Part shown: positions 12,101 to 21,279 of the stretch, piece by piece
How the letters are laid out: each line of letters starts with the position of its first letter
How positions within the stretch are numbered: the stretch's first letter is position 1
Origin: Hydractinia symbiolongicarpus
Lineage: Eukaryota; Cnidaria; Hydrozoa; Anthoathecata; Hydractiniidae
Length of the DNA stretch: 64,000 nucleotides
NCBI RefSeq assembly: GCF_029227915.1
Contig: NC_079875.1
Coordinates: forward strand, 18,159,001 to 18,223,000
Reading direction: 5' to 3'
Program-made: the position numbers and the translations under genes
Notes under the pieces: model-generated
What the model saw: only the letters and a program-made list of their open reading frames with translations
Databases searched by the model: none
What the model was told of the DNA's origin: nothing

Positions 12101-13537
12101 TCACGTTTGACGTTGAACTGTCGAGATTCGTACATCGAGCCTCAAAAATTGCATGGCATACCCATTACTATCCTCGATGTAAGTGTTGTTCTCGATGATG
12201 TTCTTTGTTGTGATGTACTTTGAGCATTCCATTGATGTTTAAAATAGGTTCTGTGTGTACCTTAACGAAACTAATTTTTGTGAGATTTTTCGCGAATTTA
12301 CATTAATTTAAAGCTGCAAATTTCATGGCACTTAGTTCGCAAAGATAAACTTCCACGATTTATTTTTAGTCATAAATTTATGGATTTTGAGGATAATTCT
12401 CTGTGGCGCGTTTGAAAGAAAGTAGCCATTTACACTAAAAAATAAATATTATCTTTTACAAGCCCTCGACTTTCGCGGTTTCATCACAAAATTAATTTCT
12501 GATCAATCCGCGATTAAATTAATTCCCGCAAAGTCTTCCTTTTTACTACCGAAAATTATTTCCCACGGAAATTAAGGTACAGATGGATGCTTTCTTGTTT
12601 TCAACAGTTATAAACCGCTGCTGTATTTTCGTCTTCCCGCATGTGTTGGCTGACCACAACATCAAATTACACTCTTTTGTTAATGTATATACTTTTTCAG
12701 CCTCGTTATGCTTATAAAACTTGTTTCAGAGCACAATATTGACCTTTCCTGCTTGTGTTTGCACCCTTAAACTCTTACGAAAAGTTTTCGAACATTTAGT
12801 ATGTGCATGTGTATGTGGAATATGTAAATATAGAATTCTATTCCCTTCTGTCTTTTAAGATACACTTTAGGTTTGATTGCTTTATGCTTTTTAAAATTTG
12901 GATTTTACTTCACTTGTGCCTGATTTTTACAAAGTACCCAGCTTCAGTGTGCTTATAAAAGCCATGCTTGTAAAAAAAGAGTGTATTCCTTAATGATCGG
13001 ATTGTTACTTCAGGTGTTTGACGCATGTGCAATATCCGATCAAGTGAAAGAAGAAGTGTACAAATGCTACCCAAATGCAAAACGCGCCCATCTGAAAACG
13101 GGCGGGAATTTTCCGTACTTATGTCGCAGTGCTGAAGTCAATTTACATTTACAAGTAAGTAGTCAAACCCACAAAAAACAAAAATTTTTCTTCACCTTTT
13201 TACTCTTTTTGTCTTCAATACTTATGTTATACAATTTAAAAAGCGCGATGTACACAATTTCTTTGTATCGAAGACTTCAATCATAACCTAGCGCTGTAGA
13301 GAGATTTCAACTGTATAAATTCTGACGTTTTGTTTCATTTCTTAGCTTCACTTGCGTCAGTTCAATCACACGCGTTTCAGTGCGGTCGACCCGCGTTTCC
13401 TTCCGGACGAAAAGGAGGAATTAAAAGCAGCAAGTGAGTTACCTGAGCAACCACGTGACAACGAGATAATTGGGCAAGAAGAAGAGACTCATCTTGACAC
13501 ACAACAACTCGAGACCCCCGGAGAAAGCGAAAGTTGA
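9181..13537 (+). CDS. SPG21: Maspardin homologue (SPG21), alpha/beta-hydrolase-fold protein, 8 coding exons
   Basis: Coding exons: 9181-9261, 9407-9574, 9810-9890, 10997-11142, 11705-11813, 12071-12178, 13014-13154, 13346-13537. Each is flanked by AG/GT and phases close to give 341 residues. The protein is collinear with vertebrate maspardin: FRSTVPQQK near the N-terminus, [25 protein letters not shown] in exon 2, IEYPVYW in exon 3, the nucleophile-elbow-type [16 protein letters not shown] in exon 4 (Ser about residue 117), DAIDFMVER in exon 5, [19 protein letters not shown] in exon 7, then an acidic disordered tail. Family knowledge: maspardin binds CD4 and localises to endosomal/trans-Golgi membranes; loss in humans causes spastic paraplegia 21; catalytic activity is unproven. 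A 5' untranslated exon was not identified. Intron 3 carries an antisense LINE fragment. Confidence 0.96.
10045..10425 (-). mobile_element. LINE 3'-end fragment in SPG21 intron 3
   Basis: Read on the minus strand this matches the 3' part of the LINE at 60245-62545 from about 62155 to its (GATGAT)n end, for example AAAGGAATGATAT and GTTAGGTGGATGTGTAA. Its own tail appears as (CAT)n at 10045-10060. It is 5'-truncated, as is usual for LINE insertions, and is antisense to SPG21. Confidence 0.8.
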
Positions 13538-14830
13538 ATTTCCACACCAATTTTTTTTTGTACTAAATAATATTTTAAAAATCTTTAAGAGTTAAATGTC
13601 GCAGTAATGGGCGATATTATGTGACGTTGAATTTTAGCCAACGCTGATCCTTTTTGATAGTAACACGAGATAGTGTTTTACTCGTTTTTGTAATCATTTT
13701 GTCATCACACCTGTTGAATGATTTTAAAAAAAGAACATATTTTTTGAAAAACGCAAGTTTAAAACAATGTTGCTGAAAGAGGGAGTGATGAGAGCTTGTT
13801 AAACCCTGAAAGTAAAGGCGTTTTATGTAACGCATGCGCAACAGAATCCCCCTTCCATTATAATGTAAATATGCGAAACAATTTATAAAGTATTTCCGTT
13901 TTGTGACGTAATTTTTTGTTTTCTTTTTCGTACTTGTTTTGTAAACTGTTTTTGGCGGGAAAAAATTTGATTCGTCTTGTTTAGATTTTTGTTTGTTTTT
14001 GTTTTGAAAAATCTCTTTTCCATTCGAATCGAGACAAAAAACCTCTCATATTGCCAAATTGCGCATGCGCTAACTGCGTTTGATGGAAAAGGATGAATTA
14101 TGTGATTTAAATTATTTTATTTCGACAAAATATAAATCGTAATTTTGTCTTAATCTAAAAATAGATGCTGAGCGTCAATCTGGATTTTGATTTCTTACAT
14201 AATATGTATCATTAATTCGTGGAATCTCAAGAACGTGCGCTCCATTAACGTGTAGACGACAAATCAGTTCAAAATACCTTCTCTAATCAAATTAGTGTTT
14301 TTGCGGTATGAAAAATTCAAATTTTAACGGATTTATTTACACCGTCCCCCTCACTACCCAACAACACATTTTACGAAATTTAATTTATAGAACTAATAGA
14401 TATATATTCCTAATAGATATAGCAAATATAAGCTTAATGTTCATTGGAAAGGATTCCAATGAACATTAAGCTTGCATTGAGGTATGATATTTCGTCAAAA
14501 ATAAAATGGGTGTATGGAAAATCCAGGACTACGAGACGAGACGTAGTTAAGTCGATGCTCTCAAAACATTTCGGGTCAAGCTTTCGGGGAAGCTGCTGCA
14601 TTCGAAGTAGCCTTGGCAGTGTTCAAAAAATGCAACATGTATCTAACATCTTGTTAAAACAATATAGACATGATACTGTGTTCCAAAAATTTGTAAAAGC
14701 GACTAAACTTGCTTTTTATCGAATTTTATTAAAAGATACATCTGGTTATTTCAGGTCCGGTTTTTTATTCTGTCACCAGTATTAATCCAGAAATAATTAC
14801 GGTATACTCGACGATGAAAGAGATTCTGTT
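13538..14830. other. Convergent intergenic region between SPG21 and the SERINC fusion gene
   Basis: The two flanking genes end facing this interval, so it should hold both 3' ends. Apart from the 44-base perfect hairpin at 14430-14473 I see no structured feature. A 113-codon plus-strand frame (14444-14785) starts at a TTG inside the hairpin and matches no family known to me, so it is not called. Confidence 0.5.
14430..14473. repeat. Perfect 20-base inverted repeat (hairpin, 4-base loop)
   Basis: AAGCTTAATGTTCATTGGAA is followed by AGGA and then by its exact reverse complement. No mismatch in either arm. Similar near-perfect small hairpins exist at 25704-25741 and 42307-42348, with different arm sequences. 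Nature unknown. Confidence 0.85.
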
Positions 14831-16843
14831 TCACTTTCCTATCCGTCGTCTATCTTCGTAAACAACAGCTGTCAATGTTGCCAATTTGTTATTGTTCGAA
14901 CCAAGTGTGTCCTTCAAAAAGTAAACTAGGTTATCTAATTTATGTTCAGTACTTGCAATCATTAAAGAACCATTTTCACCAAAGGCATGAGAGTCTGTGT
15001 ATATAACATTTCCGTCATCGTATATTAAGAAGGACGACGTACGACGTTTATGTATAAACAACACTACTTGTTTACGTTTCAAAAACACGAGTTGACGAAG
15101 TTGGTACAATATTGTCGCCGTCTTAACATCTGATTCAAAAGACACAGCTAACGACGGCATAACCGTAAGGATGTTTAACTTAGTACCCAGTCGTTCATTA
15201 ACTTCTTCGATGCTCAGATCCAGAACGCCCAATTCTTCTACAATACTATCATACAGAATGTTCCCTTCTTTGATCGAAGCGTAGAATAAATTCATCCATG
15301 TATCCTCTAAATATCCCCGATTTTGAAACGGAATATCCGATCGGGAGAAGAACCTTCCGATTATTAGGGAGATAATGGTACAAGCATTACTACCATTCCT
15401 CCCATTAAAATAAGTTTGACTAATATTTCTTGGAAACAACCAAAATGAGATTTTTATACTTGAAATGTAAAAACACTGAACGAGTAAATATTCAAAAGAT
15501 TTCTCCGTTTGCTCCAATCCATGTAAATTTGATCCTTTTTTAAGTAAATCCAAGGCTTCCTCGCGAGTCACTTCAACGTGAATAAATTCTTCCGTTGTCT
15601 CATCTAACTTTGATTTCGACACATTCTCGTTTTCTTTTAATTTTGATTGAGTAAGGCAATCTCGGATAATACGAATCGTAAGTAAACATCCGTACAACAA
15701 TGGTAAAAAACTGCTGACGATGCATAACATAATAAAACGGTTTCTATTGTACCCTTCAAAATAAATTACAGAAGTACGCATTGACTTGTCTGTTAAAGAA
15801 ACCGGTTTTAAAACGGTGTACACAGGTTCATAATAGTTTGTTACTGACATAATCACGTGGCACGACGCTCCAGCCATCGTCCAATGGAAGGAAGAGTAAA
15901 TATGCAATGACTCTGCGGTGGAGTTAGCGTTGCTGATTAAACTACGTATATACGAAGGTGTGTCTCCTTTGAAACATAGAAAACATAATGGCGGGAACAA
16001 AATTGCCATGGAAATAAGAGAACGAAAGCTTATTGCGCTTTCTAAAATTGATCCAGTAAATATGGTCCCATACATATTACAAAATTCATTTTCCGGATCC
16101 GACAGAGCTAACCATGTTACGTATGTTACTATGGTAAACATTGAAGCAAATATGATATGTGACGAGGAATGTCGCTCTTGTAGTGTTGGAAAATACGATA
16201 AACAAAAGCAAATAAGACATAAACATATATTAATGCCAGCAAATAATAGGGTGTTGATGCAGTTTTGAATGTTATTAAAAAACACAAACGTCAAAAGCAC
16301 ATCCAGTGAGATAGCAAATAAAAATGATGTCAGTAAATGTAATATAAACAACCACGTACATAAATAACAAGTTGGTGTTTCCATGCTTTCCCGCGCTTTT
16401 CTCAGCCAAAATAGTTTGAACGCATGCGCGGAATCAACACCCAGTACAAACATGGCCACCATAAAGAATCCAGTGTAATATAAAAATATTTCGTACAGCT
16501 TTTCCAGTAGGAATCTTGAAAACGGGATTGAGAATGCGACCAAGTTGGTTAACACAAACAAAACAACCTTAAAAAACCAAAAACTGTGATGCACCCGTGA
16601 GGCTATCTTGGAATTGCAATTTATTGTTGTAACTGCCAGAAAGAGATAAAACATTACAATGGATGTTGTGAACCGATAGGCTCCTTCTATCCCCAAAAAT
16701 CTATCGCACACATTGAAATTGAATTTCCAGACACATTTCGAATAAAAATAGTGTTTGACGTCCGGTAGTAGTACGATAAACGTGGATAGGGACCATACCG
16801 TCGAGCCAAGAAAATAAATTAAATTCGCTAACTTTGAACTCAT
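14831..16843 (-). CDS. SERINC-family membrane protein fused to a C-terminal cysteine-peptidase-like domain (670 aa, single exon)
   Basis: Residues 1-395 are a SERINC (serine incorporator) domain: GAYRFTTS at 54-61, VHHSFWFFKVVLF at 84-96, VDSAHAFKLFW at 136-146, ERHSSSHIIFASMFTIVTYV at 223-242 followed by TWLALSDPENEFC, SLHIYSSFHWTMAGASCHVI at 312-331, and around ten hydrophobic segments. Known SERINCs end near there at about 400-480 residues. Here a hydrophilic linker (about 396-447) leads to a further 220 residues. That tail has SNACTIISLIIGRFF with Cys488, an IKEGNILYDSI stretch, and YTDSHAFGENGSLMIAS with Asp617-Ser-His619. A Cys near the start plus an Asp-x-His near the end is the arrangement of papain-like ubiquitin peptidases of the herpesvirus-tegument (C76-like) type, also seen in some invertebrate F-box-type proteins. 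The peptidase call is inference from motif order; activity and topology are unknown. The reading frame is intact and starts at the first ATG. Confidence 0.85.
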   Translation of the reverse strand: MSSKLANLIYFLGSTVWSLSTFIVLLPDVKHYFYSKCVWKFNFNVCDRFLGIEGAYRFTTSIVMFYLFLAVTTINCNSKIASRVHHSFWFFKVVLFVLTNLVAFSIPFSRFLLEKLYEIFLYYTGFFMVAMFVLGVDSAHAFKLFWLRKARESMETPTCYLCTWLFILHLLTSFLFAISLDVLLTFVFFNNIQNCINTLLFAGINICLCLICFCLSYFPTLQERHSSSHIIFASMFTIVTYVTWLALSDPENEFCNMYGTIFTGSILESAISFRSLISMAILFPPLCFLCFKGDTPSYIRSLISNANSTAESLHIYSSFHWTMAGASCHVIMSVTNYYEPVYTVLKPVSLTDKSMRTSVIYFEGYNRNRFIMLCIVSSFLPLLYGCLLTIRIIRDCLTQSKLKENENVSKSKLDETTEEFIHVEVTREEALDLLKKGSNLHGLEQTEKSFEYLLVQCFYISSIKISFWLFPRNISQTYFNGRNGSNACTIISLIIGRFFSRSDIPFQNRGYLEDTWMNLFYASIKEGNILYDSIVEELGVLDLSIEEVNERLGTKLNILTVMPSLAVSFESDVKTATILYQLRQLVFLKRKQVVLFIHKRRTSSFLIYDDGNVIYTDSHAFGENGSLMIASTEHKLDNLVYFLKDTLGSNNNKLATLTAVVYEDRRRIGK

Positions 16844-17047
16844 TATTTCTCCACCTTCCTTAGCCCGCCTTATAAAACGTTAGATGTGCCATACTGCAAT
16901 ATATCAAAAGTGTGCATTCCGCATAAATTATCCTCATCATCGGCATTTATGCACGGTTGAGTTACTCTGTATTGAAACGCATTTTGCCCGCGTGAAAACA
17001 TAATTTAAATTCTAGAATCAAACGATAGTTGATAGGCAAAACCGATG

Positions 17048-17121
17048 AACATCCTCGTCCCCAAGGTTCCTTGTTACCGAAATTAATCGAAGAAAAAAAT
17101 GCATTGGGAACGAGGTTAATG
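17048..17121. mobile_element. Small MITE, AACCTCGTCCCCAG family
   Basis: ATCCTCGTCCCCAAGGTTCC on the left and GCATTGGGAACGAGGTTAAT on the right form imperfect terminal inverted repeats around about 35 bases. Confidence 0.6.
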
Positions 17122-17639
17122 GTTGAACTGCATATTTTGTTCACAAGAACGTCTAAACTTCAGCTGAAGCTGGATATTATGATTTACGTTTTTTTAATCT
17201 TGGCTGTTCTTATTTCAGTTCTTTTAAATATAAGGAAATATATGGTCAGATTTACAAATGGTGGTGAAGATTTTATAGAATTGAAAAAGATTGTTTTTAA
17301 ATTCTTCTTGTATAAGGATTTAGTAAAAGAAAACTATCCGGTTTCTTAGAAATAATTCAATCTATGAAATTAAGACTGATTATGTTCTTAAAATGTTCCT
17401 AATTTTAGCCTTAACATTCTTAAAAAGTATGTTTTTCATAAAAAAAGGATTGTATGGCTTTTATCAACCTTGCCTCAGGGAAATTATAGGTTTTTTAAAC
17501 ACGGCGGCGTAACGTATAGATTCTTAGGGGTCTGTTGGTTGTAAATAACTTAGGGTGCGCCCCGAGAACAAGATTGTTTGATGCAAAATGATTCAACAAC
17601 TATGCGGTACTTAGATAAATCACCTGCATCTGTAATTAA

Positions 17640-17957
17640 CTTTATCTCTTTAATAATAGCCGTATTCCGTCTGTCTGTCTCTACCCGGAACCACCGCTGA
17701 GTTAGAAAATGTTACGGAAACACGAATATCGAATGCGATATATTTTTATCCACTTTGTTGCGAGGGGTAAATATAAAGGACGGGCGACCCCGTGGATTTT
17801 TCCACGGGCTACCGGCTAGTCTGTATTATAATACCCGTATACTTCTGTCTGTCTGTCACGCAAAATGGTAGCTTAGCTGCGCAATAGCGAGAAGCACGCA
17901 ATGCGGTATAAAAAGGACGGGCGAACCCGTGGATTTTCCACGGGCTAACGACTAGTA
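17640..17957 (+). repeat. CCGTGG-palindrome repeat, two tandem copies
   Basis: The second copy (about 17813-17957) is the fullest in the window: GGCTAGTCTGTATTATAATA, CCCGTATAC, GTCTGTC repeats, CAAAATGGTAGCTTAGCTGC, GCGGTATAAAAAGGACGGGC, CCCGTGGATTTTCCACGGGC and GACTAGT at the end. The first copy (17640-17815) is more diverged. TATAAAA inside each copy could act as a cryptic TATA box; this is speculation. Confidence 0.75.
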
Positions 17958-18204
17958 ATATATAATTGTCATCAAGAAGTGTTTCTTTTCCTGTTATTTC
18001 AAGTAGACAGCAAAAAACAAGCAATCTGGATTTATTCAGGGTCAGTAAAGCTATAAATGACTTACTTCACCTTACAGGGAACACAGGAAGAAAAGGTTGC
18101 AAGAGGAATTTTTAAATAAAATAAAAGAACGTATTTAAATCAGAGACCCTATGTTTTTGAAATTCCTTGTGCAAAAAAAACTGTCTGTTAAATAACAACA
18201 TAAA

Positions 18205-18283
18205 CAACCTCGTTCCCAGGGCATTTTGCCTTGTTGAAGTTGATAGCGGCGAAAAGGCTCAGGGGACCTGGGGACGAGGTTAC
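18205..18283. mobile_element. Small MITE, AACCTCGTCCCCAG family, in the FBXO36 3' region
   Basis: AACCTCGTTCCCAGGGCATT at the left and CTGGGGACGAGGTT at the right are clear terminal inverted repeats around about 45 bases. Confidence 0.75.
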
Positions 18284-18297
18284 AACACAAGCCAACG

Positions 18298-19531
18298 TCA
18301 AACATTATCCCAATCAATTTCATTCTCCTTCCTCCTTTTTAATTCTTGGATGTAATACTTTTTCACGCTTTTTTTTCGATCAGCAATTAAATCGGCGTCT
18401 ATACCAAATTCGTCATGCAAATGAAATTTCCATATTTCATCTTTTCGATACCGCTTGCTGGCTACAGTCGACACCTAAGTTAAAAAAATTAAAATACAAC
18501 AGTGAAAAAGTCTTTTTCTGTACAGCTTTAAAAAAACCTGAACAGTCCGTCAGCTCTCTCTAAAAGCAATAGCTCATGGCTTGACGAATTGATATTGAAT
18601 GCAAAGCAGCCAATATAGTAACTAAGAAAGCCTAGCTGTTGTTGCGGGTGTCTTAATATTTTTTAAATTTGAGACTGCCAGATCAGCTATAACGCTATTC
18701 AAATTCTAAAGTTTTACAGTGTTGTTAGTTGGGGGAAAGGTTTAAGGTTGTTATACCGAAAAAATAGTGTTTTTGACGTCATCTCTGCGGAAAAAAAGGT
18801 ACCTCCCCTCCAGATCTCCCCCTCATCACAAGTTTCACCGGTCCTGTAGCCGAGCCTTGCGTGAATTGTTTTGGCTGACTGAATTTTAATGAACACAAAT
18901 TGTTTTCATTTTAAGAAACGATTGCATTCTCGTTTCAGAGTTCCTAGCCTCCAGCCGATAGGAATTAAGTGTTCTAGAAAGCGTGTAGTACGAAAAAAAC
19001 ATTTATCGTCTTAAAATAACCTCGTCATCATGCGTCTGATATGTTGAGTCATAGTACAGGCAAAAAAAGGTCTGGGATTGAGGTTGTAATGAAACTTACC
19101 TGCTGAAGGTTGCATATATCTTTCGGTTTCAAATGAGAAGTTATGTTAGCTAGTATATGAAGCGGTAACATAGCCAGCCATGACCCCGTCAAATAACCTA
19201 ATGCCAAATGAATAACGTCATCACCAAGGTAACGTTCGACATCGCCCTGTACGACGTCGCTATCCAGAAATTTTTCTATCGTGTATTTTTCTTCAGATGG
19301 AATCACTTTTCCGTTTTTTGTATATCGTATACGCCATTTTCGCCAAACAACGCCATCATTGTAAACAACTATTTCAAAAAAATCTTTACTTGGTGCAGGA
19401 GCTTGTCCTGATGCGGAATAAAGTTTAATTCTCTGCTGGCTCACATGTTTTTTCGCGCTTTTTTTCTTCGATGTTCTATCAAGCGATGATGCATAGATCC
19501 CCTTTCGTGATATATTATTGTTGTAATTCAT
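18298..19531 (-). CDS. FBXO36: F-box only protein 36-like, two coding exons (202 aa)
   Basis: Exon 1 is 19100-19531 and exon 2 is 18298-18474, joined in phase 0 (...CNLQQ then VSTVASKRYRKDEIWKFHLH...). The order of features matches vertebrate FBXO36: a GQAPAPSKDFFEIVV segment (residues 42-56), VVWRKWRIRY (61-70), then an F-box (about 120-146, MLPLHILANITSHLKPKDIC) and a short Lys/Arg-rich C-terminus ending in QELKRRKENE. F-box proteins recruit substrates to SCF ubiquitin ligases through SKP1; the substrate of FBXO36 is not known. Start chosen at the only upstream ATG in frame. The intron contains an AACCTCGT-family MITE (19018-19086) just beyond the donor. Confidence 0.9.
19018..19086. mobile_element. 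Small MITE, AACCTCGT family, in FBXO36 intron
   Basis: AACCTCGTCATCATGCG at left and GGTCTGGGATTGAGGTTGT at right form imperfect inverted ends. It ends about 13 bases from the FBXO36 exon 1 donor. Confidence 0.45.
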
Positions 19532-21279
19532 ACTTTGTAGAGCTTTGTCGATAACTTAAGAAAATAAATCTTAACAGGTTATTTGAGATGACAAAAAAAA
19601 AGTTGTTCGAGTTAACCCTGGTTTCCACAAACTTAAAAACTCTTTTTAACAACAAGTTGCATGTATGCGTTCTTCTAAAAGAAACCAGGTGAGAGGTCTA
19701 ATTCTAAAGTTACTTAATACGAGATTGGTTAAATATATAGTTTTTACAGATAGCATTATAAGAAACAAGTTTCTTGTAAAACGTGTTTATATTGAGAAGA
19801 CGATTTGTGCGAACCAGCCTGGAGTTCTAAATGTTTAATGCATCATCTTACGAAAAAGGATTATAAAGGTAATCTTGATAATTTTGTTCAATAACGGCAT
19901 GCTACACAAATTTCGACATGTTTTTACCACCCATTTCAAATTATCAACCCACCTATCCCCCCCTTTCATTAGAACCCCAGCAGTCAAAATTTTTTGTTGC
20001 AAAATTTCTTAATATGGTTCATTCGCAAACAATTATGTTCATAAAATGCAAAAATTTTCGCGAATTTTTCCAATAGCGAAGGTAAAGTCAGAAATAGTTT
20101 AAGGCGTTATGTTCGTTCGACAACGCAATTTGAACAAAAAGAAGAAAAAAAAATTACTCTCTATGTATTGCTGCGTCTTTTATTTTAGGCCCCAAAATAA
20201 AAATTCACCAACTTCAATTCATTAACACTATCACCAACTATCAATTTAAACGAAATCACCGACCCTTCTCTTCCTTAATAAGTTCCCCGTATAAAATCTG
20301 AGAATCTCTGAAACGTGCTTCCTTCGAGTTTATGTTCTTATAACTTTTCTAAAGAAAAAAATATTAACCCTCTTCTTGCCAGAAAGAGAAAAACAACCTT
20401 GAAGACACGATTTTGTTCTGGTTTTTGTCTGTTCCCATTATGTTGTGACCCCACAATCACATACACCCGCCATCTCCAACATCTCCGATCTTGAACAAAT
20501 ATTTTTCTTTCGCGAATTTTCCAGTGAGAGCAAGTTTGTCACCATACACACACGGGGTATTACGAAAAAAATAACCGTAATCTGCATCAGTTAAGGTTAC
20601 AATACATAAGTGATGATTACCATATATCCATACATTCGCCATTATTAACAAACTCGCCTTCATGCTCCTTCACACTTACATACTTACAGTATAGACAATT
20701 GTAAGCTTAGCAAAACGTGTAAACTATATTTATCATAATTTTAAACTTTCACTTCGCAGCTAGTGTTTGCTTTTACAATGTATTTAAACATTAATTCCCT
20801 GTTGTAACAACCCATTAAGACTATATTGTCTGTAAGTGTTCTATGGAATACACGCAAGCTTTTACTGTTCAGCAAATTGTTTTGCTATCTGCTTGAATTA
20901 GATTCACTCTTTATTGCATTGGCGCTTATTATTTTCCCACCAGTTCGACATTTGATGTAACAAAAACATAAAGTTGAAGTGCGTACGTTATTATAAATAC
21001 TTGATTAACGAATACAAAAACTCAATAAAAAGAAGATAAATTAAATTATATATTTAAAATCTTATTCTGATAGAACGTTCTTTCCTTGAAACGAATTCTC
21101 TTTAAAATACACACCGTTACAAATGAAGGTTCTGCCAATATAACTTCGACAAGAGCTTCAAAAGTTTCATTTTTTAAAACAAACAATATAAAAAAAATTT
21201 TAAACAAAAACATCTGCTCTCAAAAGTTTATCGCGTTGAACGTTCCCTCGACAATTTTAACAAATAATAATAAACTAAA
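19532..21279. other. Intergenic region between FBXO36 and SLC35A4
   Basis: Contains the FBXO36 upstream region and the SLC35A4 3' end. One minus-strand frame at 20457-20663 (68 codons, ATG start) encodes a Cys/Gly-rich C-terminus (GDVGDGGCM) with no family I recognise; it could be an exon or chance. Nothing else is supported. Confidence 0.45.

Larger units (their letters stand above)
16844..18297. other. Intergenic repeats between the SERINC fusion and FBXO36
   Basis: Holds a MITE with AACCTCGT-type ends (17048-17121), two tandem copies of the CCGTGG-palindrome repeat (about 17640-17957), and a second AACCTCGT MITE (18205-18283) that begins about 15 bases beyond the FBXO36 stop codon, so it is likely in that gene's 3' untranslated region. 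A 106-codon plus-strand frame at 17029-17349 runs through the first MITE and is not called as a gene. Confidence 0.55.

Noticed and set aside
14444-14785. 113-codon plus-strand frame beside the SERINC fusion gene
   Set aside because: It starts at a TTG inside a perfect hairpin, has no recognisable domain and no splice context; judged a chance frame.
17029-17349. 106-codon plus-strand frame with a hydrophobic segment
   Set aside because: It runs through a MITE and then low-complexity AT-rich DNA; no family resemblance.
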